Shown here one piece after another: positions 36,149 through 46,400 of a stretch of 64,000 nt of DNA. Position 1 is the first letter of the stretch, and every line of letters begins with the position of its first letter. Position numbers and translations under genes: made by a program. The notes under the pieces are model-generated. The model made no database searches. It saw only the letters and a program-made list of their open reading frames with translations, and was not told the origin of the DNA. This DNA comes from JANSWP01 sp041941305 (GTDB taxonomy: Bacteria > Bacteroidota > Bacteroidia > Chitinophagales > Saprospiraceae), in contig JBGTQJ010000020.1 of NCBI GenBank assembly GCA_041941305.1, positions 84,550-148,549 on the forward strand, given 5' to 3'.

Positions 36149-38311
36149 ATGTTTTCCAAAAACTGTATCCTGCTCCTATTTGGTGTCCTACTCGGTTCCT
36201 CTTTATTTGCCCAGGACGTAAAAGCCCTTAAAGACAGGGGAGAGCAACTCTTTTGGCAAAAACACTATGAAAAAGCAATTCAAAACTTTGAAGCCTACCA
36301 AAAAATAATTCCCGCTGATCCTGAAGCCAGCTATCTTTTAGGTGTTTGTTACTACTTAAATCATGAATTACCTAAAGCTGAAACCGCCCTTTCAAATCTT
36401 TTAGAAACTGTAAAAGAGCCCTTTGAGAATTTGTATTTCTACCTCGCCAAAGTGCATCACTCAGGTAACAAGTTTGAAAAGGCAGTGCATTTTTATAAAC
36501 AGTTTTTAAGGAAAGCAGCCGAAGATGACCTACGCAGAAATAGTGTAAAAGATGATATTAAAAGATGTGGAATAGGTTTAAAAGTAGGGACGGATTCAAT
36601 AAAAGTTTTGGTTGAAAACCTGGGTATGGATATCAATTCCAAAAATGATGAATTCGCTCCATTGCAAAGCCCCAATTATGAAAACAAACTTTATTTTTCG
36701 GCTACCAGAAATGAGCCTATGGAACCCCATACAAGGCATGTTGAAGTTGACAATAAGACCAGTAATATGTATTTAGCAGAAGTGAAGGATGGAAAATGGG
36801 GGAAGGTGGAGAACATGGGCTATTTGCTCAATAGCTTTCAAAATGAAGTGCTTTTGGGTTTTAGTAATGATGGTTCCAGACTCTATTTTTTCAGAGGACA
36901 AAGTACCTATAGCGGGGATATTTACGTGGATACTTTCCGGCAGGAAATTGAAGAGAGCGTACTCGTAAATACCTTATTCGAAAGTCCAATGAACCCCTGG
37001 GAAGGAGATGTTAGTCCTTATTTTTTTGATGATAATAACATTGTTTTTTCCAGCCGGCGGGCAGGCGGTTTTGGAGGGCTGGATTTATTCATTACTACAT
37101 TTCAAAATGGAGAATGGACGAAACCTCAAAATTTGGGAGCTGCCATCAATACACCCTATGACGAGACCGCTCCATTTTTAGCTAAAGATGGGCGCACCCT
37201 ATATTACAGTACCAACCATCCTCACAGAAGCATCGGTGGATTGGATATTTGCAAAACCAAATACGATGATCAGACAGAAAAATGGTCTATTCCTGTCAAT
37301 TTGAAATTTCCAATCAATTCTGCAGAAGATGAAGCACATTTTAGGATTACCAAAGATGGGAAGAAAGCCTATTTTTCTTCATTCAGAAAAACTGGATACG
37401 GTGCCAGAGATATTTATGTGGCTAATTACAAGGTTGCTCAAATGGAAAATTTATTGGCTTCAGAACCAGCGGTTTTTCACGAAGTGCCTGAATTTAAAAA
37501 GGAAGTAAAATCCAATGATTTTTTAGCCAGAGAAGAAAGTGAACAAAACACGGATTTACCTGAAAAATTTGTCAAACAATACACGATAACATCTTTTTTT
37601 TATGATGAAAATGAAGCTGCTCTTAGTGAAAAGGATCTAGCTCAACTCAATAAACTCATATCACTGGTCAAAGAATTTCCTCAAATCAAAATTCTGCTAA
37701 CTGCCCATTCTGACAATTTTTTAAAAGAACGAGCATTATATGCTTCTATTAAAAAAACAGAACCACTTGTAGATTATTTAATCAAAAATGACATTCCTGC
37801 CTCGAATATTTATTGTAAAGGTTTAGGAGCTGGATATCCAATTGCATTGAATGAAATCAATGGAACCCCCAATCCAGGCGGACAATCACTAAACAGGAGA
37901 ATTGATATTTTCCTGGCAAATACTTCAAATTTGCCTTTAGATATAAAATATGAGCGACCGGAAGTGGATGATTTTATGATAGCTGACGGCTTCAATTATT
38001 ATCAAAGTGCGACGAAAGGTTTGTCCTACAAAGTTCAAATTGCTTCCTCCCAGGAAGCATACAATGGAGAGTTATTCAGTAAATATCCAAATGCTATGGT
38101 TGAAGGAAACATGGCTTCAGCATTCTATGAATACACGATAGGATTGTATCAAACTTATCAATCTGCTGAATTTTTGAAAGATGATTTGGAAAGACAGGGA
38201 GTTTTAGAGGCTAAAGTGATTGCTTATGTGAATGGAGTAAGGGTGACACGAAAAGAAGCACAGCGATTGGTTTCTGTTTATCCTGATTTGGAGAATTATA
38301 TAAATGATTAG
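36149..38311 (+). CDS. TPR-PD40-OmpA-SPOR-like envelope protein
   Basis: 720 residues. Signal peptide to about residue 21 (GSSLFAQD). TPR helices occupy about 25-120. PD40 propeller blades occupy about 165-430 (NKLYFSATRNEP; NIVFSSRRAGGFGGLDLFIT; RTLYYSTNHPHRSIGGLDI). The OmpA-type peptidoglycan-binding domain lies at about 475-590 (ITSFFYDENEAALS; ILLTAHSDNF; SLNRRIDIFLAN). A C-terminal segment of about 90 residues (YKVQIASSQEAYNGELF onward) looks like a SPOR-type peptidoglycan-binding domain. The architecture parallels PorE-like anchoring proteins of the T9SS. The gene converges on a T9SS type B adhesin gene 135 bp away, which may be its client. Confidence 0.88.
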   Translation: MFSKNCILLLFGVLLGSSLFAQDVKALKDRGEQLFWQKHYEKAIQNFEAYQKIIPADPEASYLLGVCYYLNHELPKAETALSNLLETVKEPFENLYFYLAKVHHSGNKFEKAVHFYKQFLRKAAEDDLRRNSVKDDIKRCGIGLKVGTDSIKVLVENLGMDINSKNDEFAPLQSPNYENKLYFSATRNEPMEPHTRHVEVDNKTSNMYLAEVKDGKWGKVENMGYLLNSFQNEVLLGFSNDGSRLYFFRGQSTYSGDIYVDTFRQEIEESVLVNTLFESPMNPWEGDVSPYFFDDNNIVFSSRRAGGFGGLDLFITTFQNGEWTKPQNLGAAINTPYDETAPFLAKDGRTLYYSTNHPHRSIGGLDICKTKYDDQTEKWSIPVNLKFPINSAEDEAHFRITKDGKKAYFSSFRKTGYGARDIYVANYKVAQMENLLASEPAVFHEVPEFKKEVKSNDFLAREESEQNTDLPEKFVKQYTITSFFYDENEAALSEKDLAQLNKLISLVKEFPQIKILLTAHSDNFLKERALYASIKKTEPLVDYLIKNDIPASNIYCKGLGAGYPIALNEINGTPNPGGQSLNRRIDIFLANTSNLPLDIKYERPEVDDFMIADGFNYYQSATKGLSYKVQIASSQEAYNGELFSKYPNAMVEGNMASAFYEYTIGLYQTYQSAEFLKDDLERQGVLEAKVIAYVNGVRVTRKEAQRLVSVYPDLENYIND

Positions 38312-38446
38312 AAAGATGTCAATTCCGCCGGGCTCGATATGAGAAGCAGTGAGAATGCCGGGTTGGTCACTTCTCCAAAGTTCCGAAGTATAAACACCAC
38401 GATAGCAGACAACGATGGTTCAGGTATTGTTCTTGGTAATGACAAT

Positions 38447-41400
38447 TCACTTCATCAATATTACCTCTCCTTTTTGTAACTGAATGTTTCCGTCTACAAA
38501 TTCAATTTCTGCAAACCAGACATATACTGCCGGTTGCATTTTTTTACCTCTGAACTTGCCGTCCCATCTCAGGAAAGGGTCATTGGGAGCTGAATTTGCT
38601 GGAACAGAAAATAGGTGTTCACCCCACCTGTCAAATATTTCAAAACGGATGATATTGGTCACGCCAGGTCCTGTATAAATTGTAAAAAAATCATTTAGTC
38701 CATCACTATTGGGACTAAAAGCGTTAGGCACATAGACTCGTTGTTCAGCTTTAACAAAGATTGTCACTTGAGCAGTAGCTGTGCATCCATTAGCGTCAGT
38801 AACGAGTAAGGTATACGTAGTTGTTTCACTCGGTGTGGCGAAAGGTTGTTCACAATCTGTACAACTTAGACCTGCTTCAGGCAGCCACAACCAGCTGTTG
38901 ATAGAGACATTGGAGGTGGCAGCCAGTTGAACACTCCCACCCAAACCGATGGTAAGTTCTGGTTCCAGGTTGAGATCAATTTCAGGAGGGTTTTGCAAAA
39001 CAATCATTTGATTTAGCGTGCAACCATTTGCATCCATCACATTTAGGGCATAATCACCTGAAGGCAAATTTTCAAAAATTGAGTCAGATTGAGTGGATAC
39101 TCCGTTGAGGATAAAGTTAAAGGGAGGAGCCCCCGTTAAATCAAATACCTCAATTGAACCATTAGCAACATCAAAGCACATAGGATCGGATTCAAGAAAG
39201 GATGCTGATATTTCTTGTAAAATGACTTCTACAAAGTCAACTGCATCACAATCATTTTCAGAAGTTACAGTCACTGCATAATTACCAGGGGCATTAACTT
39301 CAATGGATGGCGACATTTCGCCTGTTGACCATTGATAAGTATTGAAATCGCCTGCCGAAAGTGTCGTTATTTCACCTTCACAAATAGCCGTGTCCCCAGT
39401 AACAGCAAAAGCACTAAGATCTTCAACTATTATATTTACAGTTGAAATGCTATCACAACCAAAAACAGAGGTATTGGAAAAAACAAATACAGTGTCCATG
39501 GAAACCGGGATGCCATTAAAAACATCGCCCAGGCACAAAGTCACTTCCATCATTTCATCATAAACAGGATTTACCGTGATATGATGGTGTACAGTGCTAT
39601 CACAACCCAGTGAAGATTGTAAATTTTCCACCCATAAAGTATCTGAAAAAATGGGTACACCATTAAATAGCTCTCCTTCACAGAGATCAGTATTCAGGCT
39701 GACAAATGGAGTTGCTAATACTTCGACAGACCAAATGATGGTACTATCGCAGCCAAATACCGTAAGATTTGATTCCAAAATGGTCGTATCGGAAAACACC
39801 GGGATACCAAAAACCATTTCTCCTTGGCAAACAGCCGTAGATTGCTGCACAAGGAAGGAATCCAACACTGCTACTTGCAAAACAACTGTACTATCACAGC
39901 CATTCAAACTCTGCTCTTCGAAGACAAAAGTAGTATCCGAAAAAAGGGATATGCCATTAACTTCTTCTCCACTACACACTATAGTATTTTGCAAGAAAAA
40001 GAAGGTATCCAAGGCTGTCAACGTGAGTGTCACGATGCTGTCGCAGCCATACATAGTAGTAAACAATTCATTGTAAACACCTGGGAAGGAAATCGTTTGC
40101 GTTCCAAAAGTAATCGTTTCCCCTGCACATATTTCTGTCTCTACAGTTCCTGACAATACATCGACTGTTAAGTCAAGAAAAACAATGCTGTCGCAGCCAG
40201 TTTCGGCAGTGAAGTCTAATTGGTAAGATCCTGGATCTGTAAAGGTTTCATTGCCAACAGTATAAGTTTGTCCCTGGCAAATCGACTCTACGAGTTGAGT
40301 CTCAAAAGATGGTAGAACCTCAAAAAACAAAGTATCAGAGGTCAATCGACAAGTCGGTTCAGTTAGATTGGGAACCGTTTCACCTACCAAAGCACGAACA
40401 TGAAAATTCTGCTGTATATTGCTCATCAAACTCGTGACTTGTGTCGTAGAGACACCATGATCCTGCCACATAAGCCCTCCATCAAAAGAGATTTGCCATT
40501 GGATTACGGGACTGTCGAAGCCAGGACCAATACTTGCCTCCCATTCCACCTCTTCCCCCTCGCAAAAAGGAGCTGTTGAAATTTCAGACAGGGAAATATT
40601 AGAACCACATGCTCTAAAAGAGATATTGTCAATAGCCAGATCGTTGCCAATAAAGCTGAGCCCCCCGGGTGTATTGTTTCGAAGTGACAAGTCCAGTGAA
40701 GTAACTCCTGGTGCCGTCGTCACAGTAAACCCATAGGTATGCCAGGTTGAATCTATCGGTACATTTCCCGTAGAGAATACTTCAACTCCATCAATTACAA
40801 AAGAAATATTGGGCTCAGTCAAAGAGCCGGAAAATATTGGCCAGTTTACAGATATGACATCGCAGGAGAATTCATAATTCGTATTTTCACACACAGAGAC
40901 CGTTTCTTCATAAAAAGTACCCGGTGTAGGACTGGCATTGACCACCATCATATATCCGTTTGTATCCGGGCTGTTGTCGTAAATGTTTATCCAGGAAAAA
41001 GCAGCAAAAGATCCCCAGTCCCCGGTATAATTGGTAATCGTATAAGTCCCGTCATTGGGAGGAGGGTCAAATTCATACACATATCCAGGTGCATATCCTG
41101 GGTCGAATGACAAAATATTATCCAATCCACTTCCAAAGTCTCCATTTGGAAAAACATTTGATCCCCGCTGACCACTACAGAAACCACCAATTTCGGTAAT
41201 GACATCGCTACAATCAACCGGAGAAAAATAACTGACTGGAAATCCATCGCCATGAGTTGTGCAGGCAGGGTTTCCCAGATCTACTTGCATTGGCACCACC
41301 TCTGCCCTGATTTGAGCTGAAATGGGCAAATCGTAAACAGTGAAAGTCGTCGCATTGGTGGCTGAACCAATAGTGCCCCAACTCTGCCCGCCATCTGTGC

Positions 41401-42151
41401 TGATTTGCCACTGGAACCATGGATCAACATAGTTATTTGCACCAAGGCTTACATTCATAATAATAGAATCCCCAGGGCAATGTTGTTGTGGGTTTACTTC
41501 GGTCAGGAAGATTTCCGGACCACAACGGATGAGTGAAATGTTGTCGATAGCAAGTATATTTCCAATTCCACCAGGAATGTTGTTATTTATATCCAAAGGA
41601 AAATCTCCCCCTCCAGGATCCACATAAAAAGAAGCTGTATAGGTATGCCATTGACCATCTTGTGGAAGGTCGCCAAAGTTCATTACAGAGACTCCATTAA
41701 AATACAATTCCAGGTTGGGTGTGGTTGGCTGAGGCAATGTGGGATCATACAAGTTGATAGCATCAAAAGTAAATATATAGTCGGCATCCCCGCATAGAGA
41801 TGTCCATTCCGTCCAGAAAGGACCTGGATCTGCATGTGCATTGACAACCATCATATAGCCATAAGGACTCGGGGTATTGTCACCAACATCTACCCAATCC
41901 ATTGCAGCTCCCTGCCAGGGTCCCATATCATTGGTCATGGTAAAAAAGCCAGGCTCAACAGGAGGAATTGAATCGAATTCATAGGGAAACGGAGCAAAAA
42001 AGGAAGGTGGATTCTGAATATTGGGGTAATTCTGAATACGGGGATTGAAAATCAAAAGATTGTTACTCTGTGATTCGCAAGGCTGAGCCAGCAATTCACC
42101 AAAGAAAAAACCCAATGTCCACAACAGGGCAAGTGATTGTTTCCATTTCAT
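38447..42151 (-). CDS. large T9SS type B adhesin with repeated GCDS modules
   Basis: 1234 residues with a signal peptide (to about 22, GELLAQ). Two tandem N-terminal units of about 280 residues follow. Each has a carbohydrate-binding-like lectin fold (TEPNISFVIDGVEVFSTG; NNTPGG---AIDNISF) and an Ig-like part (PVIQWQISFDGG). About 640-945 is six repeats of about 50 residues, each with C-GE, a short turn and GCDS (for example TGCDSIVFLDLTV, FGCDSTIIWSVEV). PKD-like and SprB-like segments come next, then the type B sorting domain (VYVPNAFSPNSDGLNDFF, IFDRWGEHLF). It is probably displayed on the cell surface. It is convergent with an OmpA-SPOR gene. Confidence 0.9.
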   Translation of the reverse strand: MKWKQSLALLWTLGFFFGELLAQPCESQSNNLLIFNPRIQNYPNIQNPPSFFAPFPYEFDSIPPVEPGFFTMTNDMGPWQGAAMDWVDVGDNTPSPYGYMMVVNAHADPGPFWTEWTSLCGDADYIFTFDAINLYDPTLPQPTTPNLELYFNGVSVMNFGDLPQDGQWHTYTASFYVDPGGGDFPLDINNNIPGGIGNILAIDNISLIRCGPEIFLTEVNPQQHCPGDSIIMNVSLGANNYVDPWFQWQISTDGGQSWGTIGSATNATTFTVYDLPISAQIRAEVVPMQVDLGNPACTTHGDGFPVSYFSPVDCSDVITEIGGFCSGQRGSNVFPNGDFGSGLDNILSFDPGYAPGYVYEFDPPPNDGTYTITNYTGDWGSFAAFSWINIYDNSPDTNGYMMVVNASPTPGTFYEETVSVCENTNYEFSCDVISVNWPIFSGSLTEPNISFVIDGVEVFSTGNVPIDSTWHTYGFTVTTAPGVTSLDLSLRNNTPGGLSFIGNDLAIDNISFRACGSNISLSEISTAPFCEGEEVEWEASIGPGFDSPVIQWQISFDGGLMWQDHGVSTTQVTSLMSNIQQNFHVRALVGETVPNLTEPTCRLTSDTLFFEVLPSFETQLVESICQGQTYTVGNETFTDPGSYQLDFTAETGCDSIVFLDLTVDVLSGTVETEICAGETITFGTQTISFPGVYNELFTTMYGCDSIVTLTLTALDTFFFLQNTIVCSGEEVNGISLFSDTTFVFEEQSLNGCDSTVVLQVAVLDSFLVQQSTAVCQGEMVFGIPVFSDTTILESNLTVFGCDSTIIWSVEVLATPFVSLNTDLCEGELFNGVPIFSDTLWVENLQSSLGCDSTVHHHITVNPVYDEMMEVTLCLGDVFNGIPVSMDTVFVFSNTSVFGCDSISTVNIIVEDLSAFAVTGDTAICEGEITTLSAGDFNTYQWSTGEMSPSIEVNAPGNYAVTVTSENDCDAVDFVEVILQEISASFLESDPMCFDVANGSIEVFDLTGAPPFNFILNGVSTQSDSIFENLPSGDYALNVMDANGCTLNQMIVLQNPPEIDLNLEPELTIGLGGSVQLAATSNVSINSWLWLPEAGLSCTDCEQPFATPSETTTYTLLVTDANGCTATAQVTIFVKAEQRVYVPNAFSPNSDGLNDFFTIYTGPGVTNIIRFEIFDRWGEHLFSVPANSAPNDPFLRWDGKFRGKKMQPAVYVWFAEIEFVDGNIQLQKGEVILMK

Positions 42152-42200
42152 ATTCGAACGAGGTTTTAACTAAAGATAATAAAACTAGTAGAAGAAGGTA

Positions 42201-42270
42201 AAATGCCTTTAAGTTCAAGCTCAAAGATTGTGCTTGAACTTGGTCTTGAGCTTGAATTAACAGGCATTTT
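42201..42270. repeat. hairpin of CAAGCTC/GAGCTTG units
   Basis: The outer arms AAAATGCCT (42201) and AGGCATTTT (42262-42270) are exact complements. Inside, AAGTTCAAGCTCAA pairs with TTGAGCTTGAATT, and a middle stretch (TGCTTGAACTTGG) repeats the same words. It lies in the upstream region of the adhesin gene (minus strand) and downstream of nothing on the plus strand. Confidence 0.55.
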
Positions 42271-42392
42271 GAGTAGAAACTACAACCATAGAATTTTAAA
42301 CCGCATAAGGAAAAAAAGAACTGTTCAACCCTGTCCAAAAGCCCCCGCACCAGTACTGGTTTGGGGGTACATCAAATCGACTATTTAAAGCT

Positions 42393-43283
42393 TTATTGCC
42401 TGACAAGGTCTGTCTCTATTAGGAACCGAACCTCTCCATCATCACCATATACTTCCACTTTCAAGTGCATGTTCCGGTTGTCTTTCAGTGTCCACCAGGC
42501 TTTCTCTTCTAATTTATCTGTTCCATGTTTATTGGGCATCATGACAACAGTGCCATCTTCAGTCAATTCAGCTTTTCCAACTTCTGTATGGGTATAACCA
42601 TCAGAAGCATAACCTGTCACGAAAAGTCCAAATTCTTCCCGATTGGTGGCAGTAGCAATTTCCATTTCACGGGTGTATTCCCATTCATTGCCAGAATTTT
42701 TCCACTTTCTATTATGAATTGCACGGAGACCAGCAGGGGTCATTTCTATATTCGTTGCGAAATGCAAAATTTCTGTTCCTTCCCATTCTGGAGTAATTTT
42801 TATACTACTCGGTTGAGCAATCCAATTGCCTTCAAAGGCTTTTAGTTTATCCATTTTCTCTATTACTTCAAAACTTGAAGTAACAATCACTCCCATGCGA
42901 ATAAGTTTCCATTCTCCATTCCGTTTTTCGAGTACCCGAGTACTTTCGTTTCCCTGATTTTCCAAAAAGGTTACAAAGGCAATGTTATCACTAACTACGA
43001 ATTTGAAATCATACTTCTTGTTCTCCCAATTATTTGAGGAACAGTCCTTTGCCCAGGTATTAATTTCATCCCATCCATAAAACCCCCAATGCTTGTTGGG
43101 CCAGGTTACAGAGAAGTAGCAGTAATCCTCATGCCACCAATGGTTGGCCCAGGCATCCAGGTCACATTTTTGAATTGCGGCAGTTTCACCAATAATCACC
43201 TTGCGAATTAGTTCTTCATCATTTTGTGAAATAACAAGGGTACACATCCCGAGAAAGAATACGATGAATGTTATCTTTTTCAT
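42393..43283 (-). CDS. secreted NTF2/SnoaL-like protein with lipocalin-like C-terminal half
   Basis: 296 residues. Signal peptide to about residue 20 (GMCTLVISQ). Residues about 22-140 resemble an NTF2/SnoaL-type alpha-beta cone (EELIRKVIIGETAAIQKCDLDAWANHW; VSDNIAFVTFLENQGNESTRVLEKRNGEWKL). The second half, about 150-296, is all beta with FEGNWIAQPS and TPEWEGTEILHF, like DUF1579-type single-domain barrels. Such proteins often bind small ligands, but no catalytic set is clear. It lies downstream of the hybrid two-component gene on the same strand across 134 bp and may be cotranscribed with nothing else. Fold call moderate, function unknown. Confidence 0.75.
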   Translation of the reverse strand: MKKITFIVFFLGMCTLVISQNDEELIRKVIIGETAAIQKCDLDAWANHWWHEDYCYFSVTWPNKHWGFYGWDEINTWAKDCSSNNWENKKYDFKFVVSDNIAFVTFLENQGNESTRVLEKRNGEWKLIRMGVIVTSSFEVIEKMDKLKAFEGNWIAQPSSIKITPEWEGTEILHFATNIEMTPAGLRAIHNRKWKNSGNEWEYTREMEIATATNREEFGLFVTGYASDGYTHTEVGKAELTEDGTVVMMPNKHGTDKLEEKAWWTLKDNRNMHLKVEVYGDDGEVRFLIETDLVRQ

Positions 43284-43417
43284 AGTTCAAGTTTTAGTTT
43301 GAATAAATTTTTAGAACTGAGGCAAACATCATGGAATCAGGAGAGTTCTACATGGAATTTTCTGTCAAACGATAGGAAAAACATTGTATTTACGATAAAA
43401 GCTGATGTTTTTTGTTA

Positions 43418-46400
43418 CTACTCTCTCCATTCAGCAGGAGACATACCAAATTCTTTCTTGAAAACCTTGCTGAAATATCCTGGATCGCTAAAACCCGTTT
43501 CAAAGGCTACTGCTGTGATGGTAAGCGTTGGATCTGAAAGCATCTCTCTGGCTTTGGAGAGTCGGACAGAGCGGATAAACTTGTTGGTAGAAAGTCCTGT
43601 TAAGGCAATTAGTTTTCGGTGCATTTGGGAATGGCTCATGCCAATCTCTCTGCAAAGCATTTCTACATTGAAGTCATAATCATCGAGATGTTCTTCAACT
43701 GCCTGTCGGATTCTTTTGACAAATATATCTTCTGGACTTGGTGTGTCTTGCTTCTGAACACCTGCACCATTGTCAATAAAGCCCGCTGTTCGGCGATAAT
43801 GCGCGTGAAGTTGACGACGGAGTTCGAGTAGTTTTCGAGTGCGAAGTATAAGCTCTTCCTTATGAAACGGTTTTGCAATATAAGCATCTGCTCCTTTATC
43901 AATTCCTTCCAATTTTGAACCTATGTCAGCTTTAGCAGTCAGTAGGATAATGGGAATGTGACTGGTACGCTCATCGTCTTTCAATGTACGGCAGACTTCA
44001 AATCCATCTTTCTTTGGCATCATCACATCCGATATAATGAGATCAGGTGTTGTCTCTAATGCCAGGTCAATACCTTCTGCTCCATCGACAGCAGTGATAA
44101 TATGATAGTCGCTTTGAAGGCACGAAAATAAATAAGCCAGCACATCGGCATTATCTTCTATAAGAAGGATGGTGTGCTGGTTTGTTGACTGGTTTGGTGG
44201 TCGTTCAACTGATAAATGCTTAACTGATGATAATGGAATAAATTCTCCGGTTGGATTTGCCTCATTTTCTAATATTGGTGCTTTGTTTTGAATTGGGAGT
44301 TCCACCACAAACACCGATCCTTTTTGCTTTCCTGGCACAGGGCTTTTTACAAAAATACGCCCCTCCATTAGTTTTACCAGTTCAAAGGTCAGAGCTAAGC
44401 CAATACCTGAGCCCTCCGAGTGTTGATTTGAAGCGTTTTCGACCTGAAAAAAGCGGTCAAAAACATAAGGCAATTTTTCCCTGGGAATGCCTACTCCTGT
44501 GTCAGAAACACTGATACTTAGTTCTCTTTTTTTGATAAGAATATCTACAAAAATCTGCCCTCCTTCAGGTGTGAATTTAAAGGCATTTGAAAGCAGATTG
44601 CTCATAATCTGCTGCAACTTTTGGCTGTCAAAGTCCATCAATAACTTTTGCCTTTCTGTCTGGAATTTCAACTCTATGTTTTTGCTTTCTGCCAGAGAAT
44701 AAAAGCTCTCCGTGAGGTATTTCAAAAAACCTATAACCTCACCTTGTTTAAGTTTCAAATGCATACTGCCACTTTCCAATTTTGACAAATCGAGCATTTG
44801 ATTGACCAATTGAAGCAGACTTTGTCCATTCCGAATGATCATGTCCAGACCATTCCGGAAGTGGTTTTTTGGGTCTTCTATTACCTGCTTGGCCATTCCG
44901 AGGATAATCGTCAAAGGTGTACGAAATTCATGGGTAATATTGGTATAGAGCCTGGTCTTTACCTCATCCAGTTCCTGAAGCCGATCAGCTTCTGCTTCCG
45001 CAAGTTTTTGCTTCAATTTAAAAAGGTAAATTATATACAAAACTATCATTGAAGCCAGCAAATAAAACACATATGCCCACCAGGTTGCCCACCAGGGGGG
45101 AGTAATTTTCATCTTAATCGAAGCGTCTTCCTGATTCCATTTACCTTGTACATTGGAGGCTCTTACATAAAAAGTGTAATTGCCTGGTGAAATGTCTGTA
45201 TAATTTGCAAAACGACGATCCTCCGCATCTACCCAATCATGATCTACGCCCTCCAGTTTGTACTGATATCTTACTAGCTGAGGAGCCCAAAAATTAGGTG
45301 CCGAAAACTCAAATGTGAAAAAGTTTTGGTCGTAATTAAGCTCCATTTCAGACAGAAACTGAACAGCTGTATCGGTTTCAAATCCACCCCCAAGAACTTC
45401 AAAACCATGAATGAGAGGCAAGTAGGCAGACTTATCCGTTTGAACAGAATCCGGGTGAAACAAATAAAATCCACCAGAAGCAGCAATGGCTATTTCTCCA
45501 GATGGCAACAAGGACAATTTGCGCAAGCCTTTCAAACCATATTCAGGTCCAAAGTTTTCAAATGTCAGTTTTTCCATATCCATCTTTGAAAGACCTTTAT
45601 TGGTAATCAACCACAGGTTGCCATTTGCATCCAGTTCAAGGTCAAACACGCGTTCTCCAGGAAGTCCATCCTTGACATTCAGGGCACGCAATTTCTGTGG
45701 ATGGGGCTTGTTATAGTGGAGGTAAAAAAGGCCATTCCTTCCACTCCCCATCCATATTCTACCCTGGCGATCGGTCTGTAGGCTGGTAATTTCCCGGAAC
45801 TCCATTTCTTTGTCACAAGGAGCATTGAAAGGGTATAAGGTCCAGGATTTACCTTCATCATCTGAAAATCCAACTCCGTCATGATAAGAAATCCAGACCC
45901 TGTAAGGTTCTGTTTCAATTATATCGCCCGGGAAACCCCAATTGAAATCAATACCAAATGCCTGATGAGAAAGCTTTTGCCTGGAGTACTTTCCAGAAGG
46001 AAGATGAACTTTTAAGATGCCTTCCCGCTTGAGCGGAAGCCAAAGGTTATTTCGGCTGTCTTCAAAAAAACACCAGGCATGGCTGTTGTCATACATTCCG
46101 GGAAGAGCTTGTAGAGAGTCAAAAGAAGCAAGTTTTTCAGGAATGACTGTTCCATTAGGGTGTAAATGATATAGGGTATTGAGTCCTAATAGTCTAAGTT
46201 TTTCGTCGGAAAAAAAAAGTCCTGAACGCAGCGCTTCACGGAACATTTTTTTTTGTACAGGATAGGTATCTAGTTTTCCCGATACTGGATCAAAGCGGTG
46301 CAACTTGCCTTCCCGGGATGGAAGATAAAATTTGCCAGTCACAGAGTCAGGAACAACCTGCCCGACTGTAGTTCCTGTAGACACTTTTTTGAACTGTTGT

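Noticed and set aside
39594..40076. 160-codon plus frame inside the GCDS-repeat adhesin
   Set aside because: Its serine/threonine-rich periodicity is the reverse of the repeated GCDS modules; not an independent gene.
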